64,000 nucleotides of DNA from Chaenocephalus aceratus (GCA_023974075.1 JAMFTG010000337.1:121027-185026); one strand, 5' to 3'; numbered from the stretch's first letter, positions 12,858-63,597 are shown. Notes: generated by a model from the sequence alone, not told the origin. Numbers and translations are program-made.

Positions 12858-14054
12858 ACTCCTTGGTTAGAGCACTTTGGATGACTTCATCTGTCTCTTC
12901 CTTCAAACAGCCGCTCCTCTGGGAATTTAAGTTATTTTTTGCTTCTTCCAAAAGTACCGTCTTCATTTATTTATTCAGCGAGGCCAATACCAAATGACAG
13001 CTTGTTCTCTCTTCCTGTTGTTCGTAACGTCCTCTAATACCTGCCCCAGTTACTGTGCTAGTGAATAACTGACTGATAATACAAAGAGGGGGAAGTTAAA
13101 GGAGAAACCTGCAAACATTCTGTGAATATTAATGTTCAAACTCAAAGGATTCATCGTCATAGGAACAGCTACGGCTCCAGAAATGCAATAAACAGTATAC
13201 CTAAGACATAACAAGAAATACAATTGTGCCAGAGTAAAATACAGGAATAAGTAAAACATATCAAATGGAATGTATTCAAAAAATGAATAACAACAACAAT
13301 AATACAATCAAACATAATAAATTCTGTGTATATTTAGGTTAAAATACAAAGGCGTTATTGTCATAGGAACAGCTACGGCTACAGAAATACAATATGTTTA
13401 GTTAAATGTTTAAATAATAATTATAATATTCATAAAAGGAGGTAACATAGGAATATGCAATAAAATAAAATAGATTAAAGATATCTATATAACATGTATA
13501 TTACAATACATACTGTTGTGTACTAGTATGAGATGTTAAGCTGAATTGCACAGTTTAAAAGGATGTCGCTGCTTCAAAACCATCAAGCACATGCATGTCT
13601 GGGAGCAGATTCATTTGATATGCGACACAAATACGGCCAGGATCCGTTACATTTTCCGAATATTGGGTTGCAGATTAGAATGTTCCAAAGGGGGTTCGTT
13701 TAGCATGAAACACTTGAAATAACTAAAGGATAAAAGAAAGTAGAAAGACAGTGAGGTCATAGAAAACTATTTCTGCTAAAAAAGTTAGCAACGATTGAGA
13801 GTCAGACCCAAACATTTCAGATGTGCGTATCTCACACTGCACCGTGACTTTTATTGCTTTTGTTATTCATGTTTTATTATCGTTGCTTTTAAATGCCATT
13901 TTATAATATGTTTCTTAATGTCTTTCATTTTTGTAAAGCACTTTTAATTGCCTTGTGTTGAAAGACGCTGTATAAATAAACTTGCCTTGCCTTCAAAGTA
14001 ATACTACTATTCCTAAAGTAAATGGCTAACTTGATGTTCTCCGTGTTTTCTCAG
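12425..14054. other. Intergenic/5' region with (CA)n and dispersed-repeat fragments
   Basis: A (CA)n tract lies at 12797-12855. Two related segments with GTCATAGGAACAGCTACGGC occur near 13155 and 13360 (one dispersed repeat family). A LINE-like tail with CGCTGTATAAATAAACTTGC lies near 13965-13990. No gene is seen. Confidence 0.5.
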
Positions 14055-14074
14055 TGCAGTAAAGGGGATAATAC

Positions 14075-14290
14075 ATGAAGAAGCAGGCTAAAGGCCCCTC
14101 CCTCTCCTCCCCTGCAGGGGGCAGCGGTGTGCAGCTGCACCATGACTTCACCAGCGTGGCTTTTAAGATGCAACCTGCAAACGGACATGCTTTGGTAGAA
14201 AACGGCCCTCACAGCAGGAGGGATGGAGCCTCGGAGGACGAGAGGATGGAGGGCAGCTGCAGGAACTCCAGCTGGGTTCTGGACTGTCAG
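14075..14290 (+). CDS. CaaX-box acidic protein, coding exon 1
   Basis: An acceptor at 14053-14054 (TTTTCTCAG) is followed by 20 nt of leader and ATG at 14075. Seventy-two codons lead in phase 0 to the donor CAG|GTATTC at 14290/14291. The sequence begins MKKQAKGPSLSSPAGG and is polar, Ser/Gly-rich and probably disordered. Together with the exon at 16818 it gives a 188-residue protein. An upstream coding exon cannot be excluded, so the start is provisional. Confidence 0.6.
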
Positions 14291-14513
14291 GTATTCTTGT
14301 TTCAAACCAAGAGTGAAGTAGATCAGGAAGCTTCTCGAAAAGTTTAACAGTATTTATCAAAGGTCCCCTATTATACTGTCTTTCATCAATATATCACAGG
14401 TCTCAGATATATACAGAGCCTGTCTCTGATTGGCTGAAACACCAAACAGATCATTGCAGCATTACCCATAATCCCCTCTGTTTCAGCCCTGTTTCAAAAG
14501 TGCTGATTCTCTG

Positions 14514-14905
14514 GGTGTTTCTCAATGTCGAGTAAAGCTGCTGCAGAGCCACTATTTCAAGCATACTACGTCATCGAGTGCCGCCGAAGGACTGTTCCAA
14601 TGTCCAGCATACTTGGAGTTCTACCGAGCCCGGCGTACTTCGTTTTGAGACATTTCGAGGCTGCACGTGTGTAGACTCCACGGTCTTAAAATCCCCACAA
14701 TGCTTTGCGCACGGACCAATTTCCCCAAATCTGTGGCGGAAAATGTAAGGCGGGGCTTCTCATGTGATGCACACCTGCACACTTGCTCGCCTGTTCCACT
14801 CTTTGTTTTACGAATGCCAGGAAGTATTCTTGCCTCTCGCTTCTGAAGCAAGTGACTCGGAAGACATGTGCTACCAAGCAAGCGTACTCGAGATTGAGAA
14901 ACACC
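14514..14905. mobile_element. Nested MITE with GGTGTTTCTCAAT termini
   Basis: The ends GGTGTTTCTCAATGTCGAG and CTCGAGATTGAGAAACACC are inverted repeats with one mismatch over 19 bp. CTCTG flanks both sides. The related repeat copies near 35025 and 39725 lack this 392-bp piece, so it inserted into the larger MITE. Confidence 0.8.
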
Positions 14906-15169
14906 CTCTGTCTGTTACTTTAGATGAAAATAAGGAGCCCCTCCCCACGCCCCTCTGAGAGAGATTTGGTTACAAAGAACTCAATGGAGCTCGAGAGGAG
15001 ATTCAGGTGATAAGGGGGGGGGGGGGGGGGGGGTTACCTTGTTGCTGATTGGCTAATGGCTACACAAGACAACACATCGTTATGACATCATAAAGTGGCC
15101 AAAATCAGGTTTTTATAGAAATGGATCAAAAAGAGAGGATCTTTTTTCCTGAAACTTTCAGAGTCTCTT

Positions 15170-16768
15170 TCCACAGAGGGGACACATGTTGATGTAGAAG
15201 AGACATGAAGAAGAGGGGACACATGTTGATGTAGAAGAGACATGGAGAAGAGGGGACACATGTTGATGTAGAAGAGACATGAAGAAGAGGGAACACATGT
15301 TGATGTAGAAGAGACATGGAGAAGAGGGGACACATGTTGATGTAGAAGAGACATGGAGAAGAGGGGACACATGTTGATGTAGAAGAGACATGAAGAAGAG
15401 GGGACACATGTTGATGTAGGAGAGACATGAAGAAGAGGGGACACATGTTGATGTAGAAGAGACATGGAGAAGAGGGGACACATGTTGATGTAGAAGAGAC
15501 ATGAAGAAGAGGGGACACATGTTGATGTAGAAGAGACATGAAGAAGAGGGGACACATGTTGATGTAGGAGAGACATGAAGAAGAGGGGACACATGTTGAT
15601 GTGGAAGAGACATGAAGAAGAGGGGACACATGTTGATGTGGAAGAGACATGAAGAAGAGGGGACACATGTTGATGTAGAAGAGACATGGAGAAGAGGGGA
15701 CACATGTTGATGTGGAAGAGACATGAAGAAGAGGGGACACATGTTGATGTAGAAGAGACATGAAGAAGAGGGGACACATGTTGATGTAGAAGAGACATGA
15801 AGAAGAGGGGACACATGTTGATGTAGGAGAGACATGAAGAAGAGGGGACACATGTTGATGTAGAAGAGACATGGAGAAGAGGGGACACATGTTGATGTAG
15901 AAGAGACATGAAGAAGAGGGGACACATGTTGATGTAGAAGAGACATGAAGAAGAGGGGACACATGTTGATGTAGGAGAGACATGAAGAAGAGGGGACACA
16001 TGTTGATGTGGAAGAGACATGAAGAAGAGGGGACACATGTTGATGTAGAAGAGACATGGAGAAGAGGGGACACATGTTGATGTGGAAGAGACATGAAGAA
16101 GAGGGGACACATGTTGATGTAGAAGAGACATGAAGAAGAGGGGACACATGTTGATGTAGAAGAGACATGAAGAAGAGGGGACACATGTTGATGTAGAAGA
16201 GACATGAAGAAGAGAGGACACATGTTGATGTAGAAGAGACATGAAGAAGAGGGGACACATGTTGATGTAGAAGAGACATGAAGAAGAGGGGACACATGTT
16301 GATGTAGAAGAGACATGGAGAAGAGGGGACACATGTTGATGTAGAAGAGACATGAAGAAGAGGGGACACATGCTGATGCAGAAGAGACATGAAGAAGAGG
16401 GGACACATGTTGATGTAGAAGAGACATGAAGAAGAGAGGACACATGTTGATGTAGAAGAGACATGAAGAAGAGGGGACACATGTTGATGTAGAAGAGACA
16501 TGAAGAAGAGGGGACACATGTTGATGTAGGAGAGACATGAAGAAGAGGGGACACATGTTGATGTAGAAGAGACATGAAGAAGAGGGGACACATGTTGATG
16601 TAGAAGAGACATGAAGAAGAGAGGACACATGTTGATGTAGAAGAGACATGAAGAAGAGGGGACACATGTTGATGTAGAAGAGACATGAAGAAGAGGGGAC
16701 ACATGTTGATGTAGGAGAGACATGAAGAAGAGGGGACACATGTTGATGTAGGAGAGACATGAAGAAGT
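15170..16768. repeat. 37-bp minisatellite (~43 copies)
   Basis: The unit is GAGGGGACACATGTTGATGT plus AGAAGAGACATGAAGAA, with few variants (GAAGAA/GAGAAG, GTAGAAG/GTAGGAG/GTGGAAG). Because 37 is not a multiple of three, each minus-strand frame is open for over 500 codons with the same peptide phase-shifted; these are not genes. The array lies at the subterminal end of the surrounding MITE, where a related copy (about 48322-48352) has a single comparable unit. Confidence 0.95.
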
Positions 16769-16817
16769 GCATAATAGGTGACATTTAAAGTTCCAATATA
16801 TTGATTATGTCTTTCAG

Positions 16818-17168
16818 GATTCCGGGGAGAACTCCACGGACCCCCACGAGGCCCTCACAGAAACCTCCACTCTGACCCTTGTGGACGTGCATGAGTCCGC
16901 CGAGAGCCACAGTCTCCACGGGTTGGTCTACCTGAGGGAGTTTGTGCTGATAGACGACGATGATGACGGAGACATGTCTCTGAGGGAGAAGACGGTCACT
17001 GATCTGACTGTGATGGACGGCCGGGCAGCAGATCTGGTCTGTGGACGACTGCTGTCCACCTCCAGCGGCTCGCTGTCCGAGAGCAGGGAGGAAGAGGAGG
17101 AGCCTCAACAAGAGGAAGAGGAGGCTGCAGGGGCGAAGAAACGCTGCTGTTTCTGCACACTCTTATGA
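16818..17168 (+). CDS. CaaX-box acidic protein, terminal coding exon
   Basis: The acceptor TTTCAG|GATTCC (16817/16818) joins in phase 0 with the exon ending at 14290. The 116 residues contain an acidic DDDDDGD patch after a hydrophobic LVYLREFVLI segment, a Ser-rich part (STSSGSLSES), a Glu-rich run, then a basic, Cys-rich end KKRCCFCTLL and a stop at 17166-17168. The final CTLL fits a CaaX box; Leu at the last position usually directs geranylgeranylation, and the neighbouring Cys residues could be palmitoylated, so membrane attachment is likely. I do not recognise the family. Paralemmins share the general design of an acidic protein with a Cys-rich CaaX end, but I see no convincing motif match. 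Confidence 0.65.
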   Translation, partial: DSGENSTDPHEALTETSTLTLVDVHESAESHSLHGLVYLREFVLIDDDDDGDMSLREKTVTDLTVMDGRAADLVCGRLLSTSSGSLSESREEEEEPQQEEEEAAGAKKRCCFCTLL

Positions 17169-17950
17169 CCAAGATTTGGACTTCTCCCTTTTGTATTTCA
17201 AAAAGAGTTGAGTGTTCAGCAGACTAACGCTTTCATCTACTCCCAACGTGTATTTATTCTCAATAATAACTTATTTAAAATGTTGTTTTTTCCTAACATT
17301 TCCACTTTTTGTCCAACATTGCGACTTTATCTTTCCACAACTAACCTTGTAGTGCTTTCATGACCGAGAAGACACTCTTTCAGACTGGGTTTTTTATCTG
17401 TTGCTGGTGATAGCAGGGAAGATGTATAGGTTTGGTGACATAAGTCAATCACCTGTGGAAATCAGGGGAAAACACACGAGGAGGTCATGCTGGGCCCTTA
17501 TTCTCTTCCAATGTAAGATTTGTTTGTTTTTCTAAGTTATGTGTTAATCAAATGTTCAGGCACTGATTGAACAGAGCAATAACCAGACATCCAAAACATT
17601 CTGCCGTAAGAAACCTACACTACAAAAAGTGTTGTTTAGATAATCATGACATAATGTATGCTGGGAAGAGTTATACTTTTAGTTTGCTGAACATTGAAAG
17701 AATTTGATCAAGTGAGATAAAATTATAATTTTCAAGTTAAACAAATGTCTATTATACATTTTTGATACTAAAAAAAGCATGTGTGTAATATTTGATCTGA
17801 ATGAAAGATTCTGTGACGCAGTTCTAGAAAGATCAGGTGCTAATTACAAATAAATATTTCTCCAATGGCCAAATGTTGTGTTCCACTTTCTTTGGCCATG
17901 TTGTGTAAAATGAACACACGTTGGACACGTTGGAATCACACCAGCTTCTA
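17169..17950. other. 3' untranslated/downstream region of the CaaX-protein gene
   Basis: No further frame is seen. AATAAA at about 17850 is a candidate polyadenylation signal. Confidence 0.4.
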
Positions 17951-17960
17951 AACCAAATGA

Positions 17961-19284
17961 TTGGACGTGAAGTCATGTGACCGTGCTGTATTTCCTTTAT
18001 AGCCCACCATTAGCCGCCTTTAGCTTAGCGGTGGTGACGTGAAGTCATGTGACCGTGCTGTAGTTCCTTTATAGCCCAACATTAGCCGCCTTTAGCTTAG
18101 CGGTGGTGACGTGAAGTCATGTGACCGTACTGTAGTTCCTTTATCCCAACATTAGCCGCCTTTAGCTTAGCGGTGGTGACGTGAAGTCATGTGACCGTGC
18201 TGTAGTTCCTTTATAGCCCAACATTAGCCGCCTTTAGCTAAGCGGTGGTGACGTGAAGTCATGTGACCGTGCTGTAGTTCCTTTATAGCCCAACATTAGC
18301 CGCCTTTAGCTTAGCGGTGGTGACGTGAAGTCATGTGACCGTACTGTAGTTCCTTTATCCCAACATTAGCCGCCTTTAGCTTAGCGGTGGTGACGTGAAG
18401 TCATGTGACCGTGCTGTAGTTCCTTTATAGCCCAACATTAGCCGCCTTTAGCTTAGCGGTGGTGACGTGAAGTCATGTGACCGTGCTGTAGTTCCTTTAT
18501 AGCCCAACATTAGCCGCCTTTAGCTTAGCGGTGGTGACGTGAATTCATGTACTGTAGTTCCTTTATCCCAACATTAGCCACCTTTAGCTTAGCGGTGGTG
18601 ACGTGAAGTCATGTGACCGTGCTGTAGTTCCTTTATAGCCCAACATTAGCCGCCTTTAGCTTAGCGGTGGTGACGTGAAGTCATGTGACCGTACTGTAGT
18701 TCCTTTATCCCAACATTAGCCGCCTTTAGCTTAGCGGTGGTGACGTGAAGTCATGTGACCGTGCTGTATTTCCTTTATAGCCCAACATTAGCCGCCTTTA
18801 GCTTAGCGGTGGTGACGTGAAGTCATGTGACCGTGCTGTAGTTCCTTTATAGCCCAACATTAGCCGCCTTTAGCTTAGCGGTGGTGACGCGAAGTCATGT
18901 GACCGTACTGTAGTTCCTTTATCCCAACATTAGCCGCCTTTAGCTTAGCGGTGGTGACGTGAAGTCATGTGACCGTGCTGTAGTTCCTTTATAGCCCAAC
19001 ATTAGCCGCCTTTAGCTTAGCGGTGGTGACGTGAAGTCATGTGACCGTGCTGTAGTTCCTTTATAGCCCAACATTAGCCGCCTTTAGCTTAGCGGTGGTG
19101 ACGTGAATTCATGTACTGTAGTTCCTTTATCCCAACATTAGCCACCTTTAGCTTAGCGGTGGTGACGTGAAGTCATGTGACCGTGCTGTAGTTCCTTTAT
19201 AGCCCAACATTAGCCGCCTTTAGCTTAGCGGTGGTGACGCGAAGTCATGTGACCGTGCTGTAGTTCCTTTATAGCCCAACATTA
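17961..19284. repeat. 72-bp minisatellite (~18-19 copies) rich in factor-binding motifs
   Basis: The unit contains TGACGTGAAGTCATGTGACC, GTGCTGTAGTTCCTTTATAG, CCCAACATTAGCCGCCTTTA and GCTTAGCGGTGG. Shorter variants lack AGC after TTTAT or have lost part of GAAGTCATGTGACC (near 18541 and 19105). Variants recur in ordered blocks: the segment around 18421-18660 reappears around 18961-19200. Most units carry a CRE half-site (TGACGT) and a TCATGTGA box of the MiT/TFE type. Confidence 0.93.
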
Positions 19285-20355
19285 TCAATACAGAAAATGA
19301 TAAAGGGCTGTTGATATGTGGAGATTGTTGTAGACTCCACAACACCTCACCCATTTTTTTCATCTTTCGACAAAGATAAGAACTACATTTCAATTTGTTC
19401 TATTTCATATATTTCCTCTACAAGATTCTTCCATTTCAAGCTAATAACGTTAGCATCTTTCAACTGACTCTTGTTTTTTTTCTTCTTAATTTTATCTGGT
19501 GTCTTCAAGTGGTTTTAATTCTGAGAAAGACCAAACATATTTGACAGTTCTCTTATAGATATTTCCCAGAAGCCACAATAGCTTTACATGTCCAACAAAT
19601 ATGACTCAGTTTGACTTATGCTCACCGCATTCTCTTTTTTTATTTCTTCATACTTCCTCTGAATTTGGGGTGTCTTAATATATTGATATGCTCTGAAGGA
19701 CAGACTGGGTTTAATCAGGCGGTGTTTGGTTGGTTTGAGTGACAGAGATACCCCACTGAGAACCATATTGGGCTAAAAGATAACAGACCACTACTCTTAT
19801 CTCGCCCCCAAAAAACGTAATGCCAACTGACTCCCCTCAGCGCCCACGACACTGTGTCAGGACACACTTAAATGTGTGTAAAGAAAACACTTCTACGTCA
19901 GCTGTAGTTTCCAGTTTCATTTCTATTTTTAAGCTTTTCACAGAGGTTGTCATTCACATACCATTCACAGAGTAATTTATACATTTGTTGCTAAAAACAG
20001 GCAGAAAATGTATATTTTATGGCAGTATTTTCAGTTTTATGGAGTGATACAAAGAGATTCCCTCTGTAAAAGCCTTAGACATTTATATGGCAACTAAACA
20101 AAACTATAATATTGAATCTAACGTTATCCAATGTGAATATTTCTGTTCTGGATATACGCAAATAAGCACATTAACCAATACATATTTTATCTATAGCCAA
20201 ATATCACAAGTTATTATAGTTACACATATTAGTTCAATACTGGATTCTTATTGGTCAATTTGGACATTTTAGAGGTCTATTATTTATTTTTTACTAGACT
20301 GTTGCTAAGGAGAATCGAAGGACTATGTGCAGTCATCAATTCGGCAAATGTAATA
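19285..20355. other. Intergenic, AT-rich, no gene seen
   Basis: I see no coding exon, RNA gene or clear repeat in this stretch. Confidence 0.4.
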
Positions 20356-20990
20356 TTAGAAAAAGTACTCAGATCTTGTACTTGAGTCAAAGTAGAAGTA
20401 CTCAGATCTTGTACTTGAGTAAAAGTAGAAGTACTCAGATCTTGTAGTTGAGTAAAAGTAGAAGTACTCAGATCTTGTAGTTGAGTAAAAGTAGAAGTAC
20501 CAGAGTGTAGGAATACTCTGTTACAGTAAAAGTCCTGCATTCAAAATGTTCCTCAAGTGAAAGTAGAAAAGTATTCTCATCAAAATATAGTGAAAGTAGC
20601 GACAGTAAAAGTAGTCGTTGTGCAGATTGGTCCATTTCAGAATAATATATATATATGTTTTATAATGATTGATCATGAAAGTGTTCTCAAAGCTGGTGAA
20701 GGTGCAGCTAGTCTGAATGGCTTTGTAGACTGCAGGGTAGCTGGTGGATTTACTCCAGGTGGAACTAAAGTCTGATTCAACACTTGATTATATTTCACAT
20801 CATTCATCCACATCTGTGAAGTAACTAAAGGTATTAAATACATGTAGTGGAGTAGAAGTACACCATGTACCTCTGAACTGTAGTGGAGTAGAAGTACACC
20901 ATGTACCTCTGAACTGTAGTGGAGTAGAAGTGTGGAGTAGCAGAAAATCCCTTATGCTCCTTAAAATTGTACTTGAGTAAATGTACTTAG
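20356..20990. repeat. Dispersed repeat of the TACTTGAGTAAAAGTAGAAG type with internal tandem copies
   Basis: About four copies of a ~32-bp unit (GTACTCAGATCTTGTACTTG plus AGTAAAAGTAGAA) lie at 20365-20500. A second short tandem, with CACCATGTACCTCTGAACTG, lies at about 20850-20935. Related sequence flanks the 5-kb array at 40376 and recurs near 50400-50490. Confidence 0.75.
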
Positions 20991-21316
20991 TCACTTGACT
21001 GCTTTACCGTGTGAAGAGCATAGGACACTACATGTTGAAGAAGATAATGCCTCATGTTCACCTTTAAACAAACACATTATACAGTGTAGTGCTTTTAAAA
21101 GACATCGTTGCTACCACAGTGCTCGCCCAACAGGTTCTTCAGGGCCAAATATAGGCTGTTATCAGCGGCCGCAGCAAGTTCAGAGTAACTGAAAGTGTCA
21201 GAGGAAGACAGATTAAAACCAGCAGCTGCAAGAAAACCATTGAGAAAAAATGTGTTTATCTTCCTCTCACGACGACCTCGACTCACCCACTCAGAGAGTA
21301 GAGACTCTCAGAGAGG

Positions 21317-60061
<38,745 letters not shown>

Positions 60062-60122
60062 CACTCGCTGATGTCCTGTCATTTTTCATTTGAATATTTA
60101 TGTACATTTCGCAAATAATTGT

Positions 60123-60128
60123 AATAAA
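60123..60128 (+). terminator. susd1 polyadenylation signal
   Basis: AATAAA 62 nt after the stop, followed by a T-rich stretch. Confidence 0.7.
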
Positions 60129-60889
60129 GTTGTTTTCACCTCATAAATGTTTATAGGATGTGAATCTTGAAATTAGAAGAAACCAATTTCTAAAACAGAC
60201 ATTTGTGTTTGAATGTTTATTCTTAGACGTGTAACACATCATTTTGCATTTAAAAACAATTATTCATGCCTTAATAATTAATTAATTAATGTTATGAATT
60301 GATTTGTTTTGTGACCCATACAAATCTGCATTAACACCAACTTTTTTTGTAAGAAAGGATATTAGGAAAGGTATTAGACTTTTCACTTTACTTTTGAAAT
60401 CACCTCAATTATTTTTCTTATGTGTGTATCGACCCCTAATTGCTAAAATCTTTGAAAATGTCAGTGTTGAGCACTGAACAAATAAAAGAAGGGTTTTCGT
60501 CCGAGATATTTTAATTAGTAGAATTAAAAGGGATAATTTAAATGTTTTCTCATTCTAATTCTTTTGAGATACCTCTGGGAATAAACCCTATTTTTTGGTA
60601 CACTAAACCATAGTCCACTGTTATGTATACATATCAGTTAATTAATATGTAAACACACTGTACTACACAGTGATTTAAATGACTGGATTTCCAGCTTTCT
60701 CTTAATGACAGACTTCATCACAAGATACTTTTAGAGAATATTAGAGGGATATTGGGAAATAAACTAGAAAATATATCTATTATAAAGAGTAAATTGTAGG
60801 TCTAATAATCCTAATATGATCAAGTTGATTCATATGTAGATTTAAATTAAAAGTGGGCCTAATTACACCTTTACCTTTGCTCTGTACTG

Positions 60890-61005
60890 GGCCTTTAAGT
60901 GGGGTTTACATCCGGAGCAACAGCTTCATATCCCGGATACAAGAGAGCCAGAGTGCTGCCGAAGACAACCCACCTTTAACGCTTTGGTTTATAACGGATA
61001 AACAG
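60890..61005 (+). other. zbtb26: Candidate 5' non-coding exon/promoter region of zbtb26
   Basis: GC-richer than its surroundings, with two CCGGA ETS-like cores (ATCCGGAGC, TCCCGGATA) and a good donor AACAG|GTACAT at 61005/61006. A leader exon upstream of the coding exon is usual for BTB-ZF genes. Weak evidence. Confidence 0.3.
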
Positions 61006-61758
61006 GTACATAACACTTATTACTGTGTCAGTAAAGTGAAAACATTATTGAATAAGTAGTTATTTAGCCGCAGTGCATGCCTCAGATTCCTGCAGAGTGG
61101 AGCAGCAGGCCGGATGAAAACATGAAGGCGATTTGTGGTGCAATGTTTACATTAAGCTTTAGGCATGGAGAGTCACTTTAAAGAAGATTATTTTGTGTAT
61201 TTCTGTTACACAAAGAATCATACACAAATTGCATATTTCCCCTAAAAGAAAGCCAGTCATTAAACGTTATTTTAGCAATGGTGGTGTTGCAGTCCACTCC
61301 AAACTCCCTTTAGATTTCATATTAGTTTCCTATTAATGTCTTTTTTGACAAAAGACCCAAGAAATACTATAAGAAGTATAGTTTTGTAAACGTGTTTTTA
61401 TCATCATTTGTATTTCGGTTTTTATATATAAACACTATTGAACTGCAATTCCTTTTTATCGCCTATTTTACACTCGCATGAATAGAGGAAGTCACCTGAG
61501 CTAACGGTTAGCTAAAGGCTAACAACGTTAGCATACGATTAGCATTGTTTTAGTTTTCCACTGAAAAACACCGAAATAAAGAGTGGACATTTCTCCCGAA
61601 GATATATTAAGACAGAATGGTATTTCTTTAACTGTTGAATAACTAACGTTAGCTAGCTTATGAAACATAAACGCTTGCTGTTGTTAAAATGCACACGTTT
61701 TTTTAACTAAGTCTGGTTCTCATTCACGTTTTCCATGAGGGGTCGGAGATTCTGACCA

Positions 61759-61860
61759 AATAAGATGTACTTTATTAATCTCAAATTGGGAAATGTTTTC
61801 CTCACAGCAGCATGTAAAACAAAGTATTACACATAATTAGAGTAAACAATATAAATATCT
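61759..61860. repeat. Interspersed teleost repeat fragment (copy 2)
   Basis: Same repeat as 4826-4975 (AAGATGTACTTTATTAATCT, CAAATTGGGAAATG). Confidence 0.6.
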
Positions 61861-62198
61861 CACAATAGAAGAAAAAATGTAACTAAAAAAGTCAAAATAT
61901 AAAAGTTGACCGTGAAGATAACACTCTGTAAACTATCTGACAAATAAAACACAATTTAAGGGCTTAATGACAGCTAACACAATATAAAAGTAGGATATTA
62001 ATTACATTTAGTGTGCAAGGATGGCATTTTAAATTAAATGTACAGTGTGAAGTTACAGTATATCTTTAATAACTGTATGTGCTTTATTTGTGCATATTTA
62101 AATAAAAACCTTTTTTAAGTAAAATGATCAAATATACACTATTTCTGAATGTGTCCTTTACAGGTGCATCGTGTGTTGCTTCTGGCTCTCGGTTCACG

Positions 62199-63047
62199 AT
62201 GTCTCAGAACCAGGTGATCCTGCAGTTCCGCTTCGCCACATTCGGCGACTCGATGCTGCAGAAGATGAACCTCCTGAGACACCAGAGGCGATTCTGTGAC
62301 GTCACGGTTCGCATCAACCAGCTGGAGGTCCCCGGGCACAAAGTGGTGTTCGCCGCCGGTCCTCTTTCCTGAGGGACCAGTTCATCCTGCAGCAGGACTC
62401 CAGGGAGGTGCAGATCTCCATGATCCAGGAGGCGGAGGTGGGCCGGCAGCTGCTGCTCTCCTGCTACACGGGACAGCTGGAGTTTCCCGAGCTGGAGCTG
62501 GTGCACTATCTGACCGTCGCCAGCTTCCTGCAGATGGGCCACATTGTGGAGCAGTGCACCGAGGCTCTCAGTAAGTTTATCAAGCCTGCACGCAAGCTGG
62601 AAGTGGAGGTGAGAAGAGAGAAGGAAGAGGGGTTGTCCAAGAGAGAGCAGGAGGTTCGGACTGTCCACCAGAATAAGCAGGACGACGAGGAAGATGATCG
62701 TGATGATGATGATGTGATTATACAGCCTATTTCCCCATCTCAGATCCTCAGCAGGTGTCCAAAGCAGCAGGCTGACGTTGATATCGCAATCGTTAAAGTG
62801 GAATCGGTGTCTGACGAAGCAGAAAACTCCTCCGTCGCTCACTTCCCCAGGAGCCCACCTCCCGCCCTGCACTCCCCCGAGCCCCAGCACTCGCTCATCA
62901 ACTCCACCGTGGACAGTCGTTGCAGCGAAACCGCGGCTCCCCCGGGATGTCGGGATACCCCCTCAGTCCTGTGAGCCCCCCGCCTCCATCACCTCCTGCT
63001 GAGAAGCACAGCGTCCACCAGAGGAACTACGACAAACCCCTGCAGTG
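62199..63047 (+). CDS. zbtb26: zbtb26, coding exon 1: BTB domain and linker
   Basis: The acceptor TTTACAG (62163/62164) is followed by a short leader and ATG at 62199. MSQNQVILQFRFATFGDSML and NLLRHQRRFCDVTVRINQLE begin a BTB/POZ domain that continues with QFILQQDSREVQISMIQEAE and SFLQMGHIVEQCTEALSKFI, closely matching ZBTB26, a nuclear BTB-zinc-finger transcription factor. The linker has an acidic DDEEDDRDDDD run, IAIVKVESV and EPQHSLINSTV as in mammals. Two one-base losses break the frame: at GCCGGTCCTCTTTCC (about 62357-62371) inside the BTB domain and at a C run (about 62939-62943). With one base added at each, the frame is continuous to the donor CAGTG|GTATGT. Confidence 0.9.
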
Positions 63048-63597
63048 GTATGTTGGGTTTTCTACGATCTGAGTTTAGCGTTAGCTGAAAAGAGTCCAGG
63101 AAGCTTATTTACAAGTTAACAGCGTTTAATAAAACAATGATACAATGAACGTGCAAAAGGTTAGCCCGGCCGAGCTTGCTCCAATCCATGTCGCAGGGGA
63201 TGAGAAAGAGACCGACTTCCTGTTTGTGTCACATATTTATCATCTGTAGTCTTCTCCCATTGGCTTAGCGTCGACGGGGGCGGGTCCAAGGCACCAGTCC
63301 TGTCGTTTTCTGATGTTAGTTTTACAATCTTCTAATATCTGTTATCATTTAAACATTCCCTAATAATAGTATTGCAGCGTCAATAAGTGAGAGTTAAAGA
63401 CAGTGTGCAACACCACGTGTCATTCTCCTTATATTCACGTACACTAAATAATATTAGCTACATGCTAACGCTACAAACACCGTCTGCCAGACAGGAAGTT
63501 GAATGTGTCGACAATGTCGTGAACATCCGGTTACAGAATAAAGCAGTGTTATTAATTTAAAGTTACGGCACATACATATTGATTTTATTCCTTACAG
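63048..63597. other. zbtb26 intron
   Basis: 550-bp GT-AG intron without a recognised element. Confidence 0.7.

Larger units (their letters stand above)
14359..16790. mobile_element. MITE of the AAAGGTCCCCTATTATAC family, expanded
   Basis: The left end AAAGGTCCCCTATTATAC at about 14359 pairs imperfectly with the right end GCATAATAGGTGACATTTAA near 16770-16789. Partial copies of the family lie at 34878-35235 and 39578-39930, and a right end at about 48315-48378. This copy contains a nested MITE (14514-14905), a G homopolymer near 15017-15034 and a 37-bp minisatellite. It fills almost the whole intron between the two CaaX-protein exons. Confidence 0.65.

Noticed and set aside
15088..16784. Three overlapping minus-strand ORFs of over 500 codons (MSLLHQHVSP-type repeats)
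   Set aside because: They are the three phases of the same 37-bp minisatellite; absence of stops is a property of the unit, not of selection.
62204..62890. Minus-strand 228-codon ORF opposite zbtb26
   Set aside because: Antisense shadow of the conserved BTB exon.
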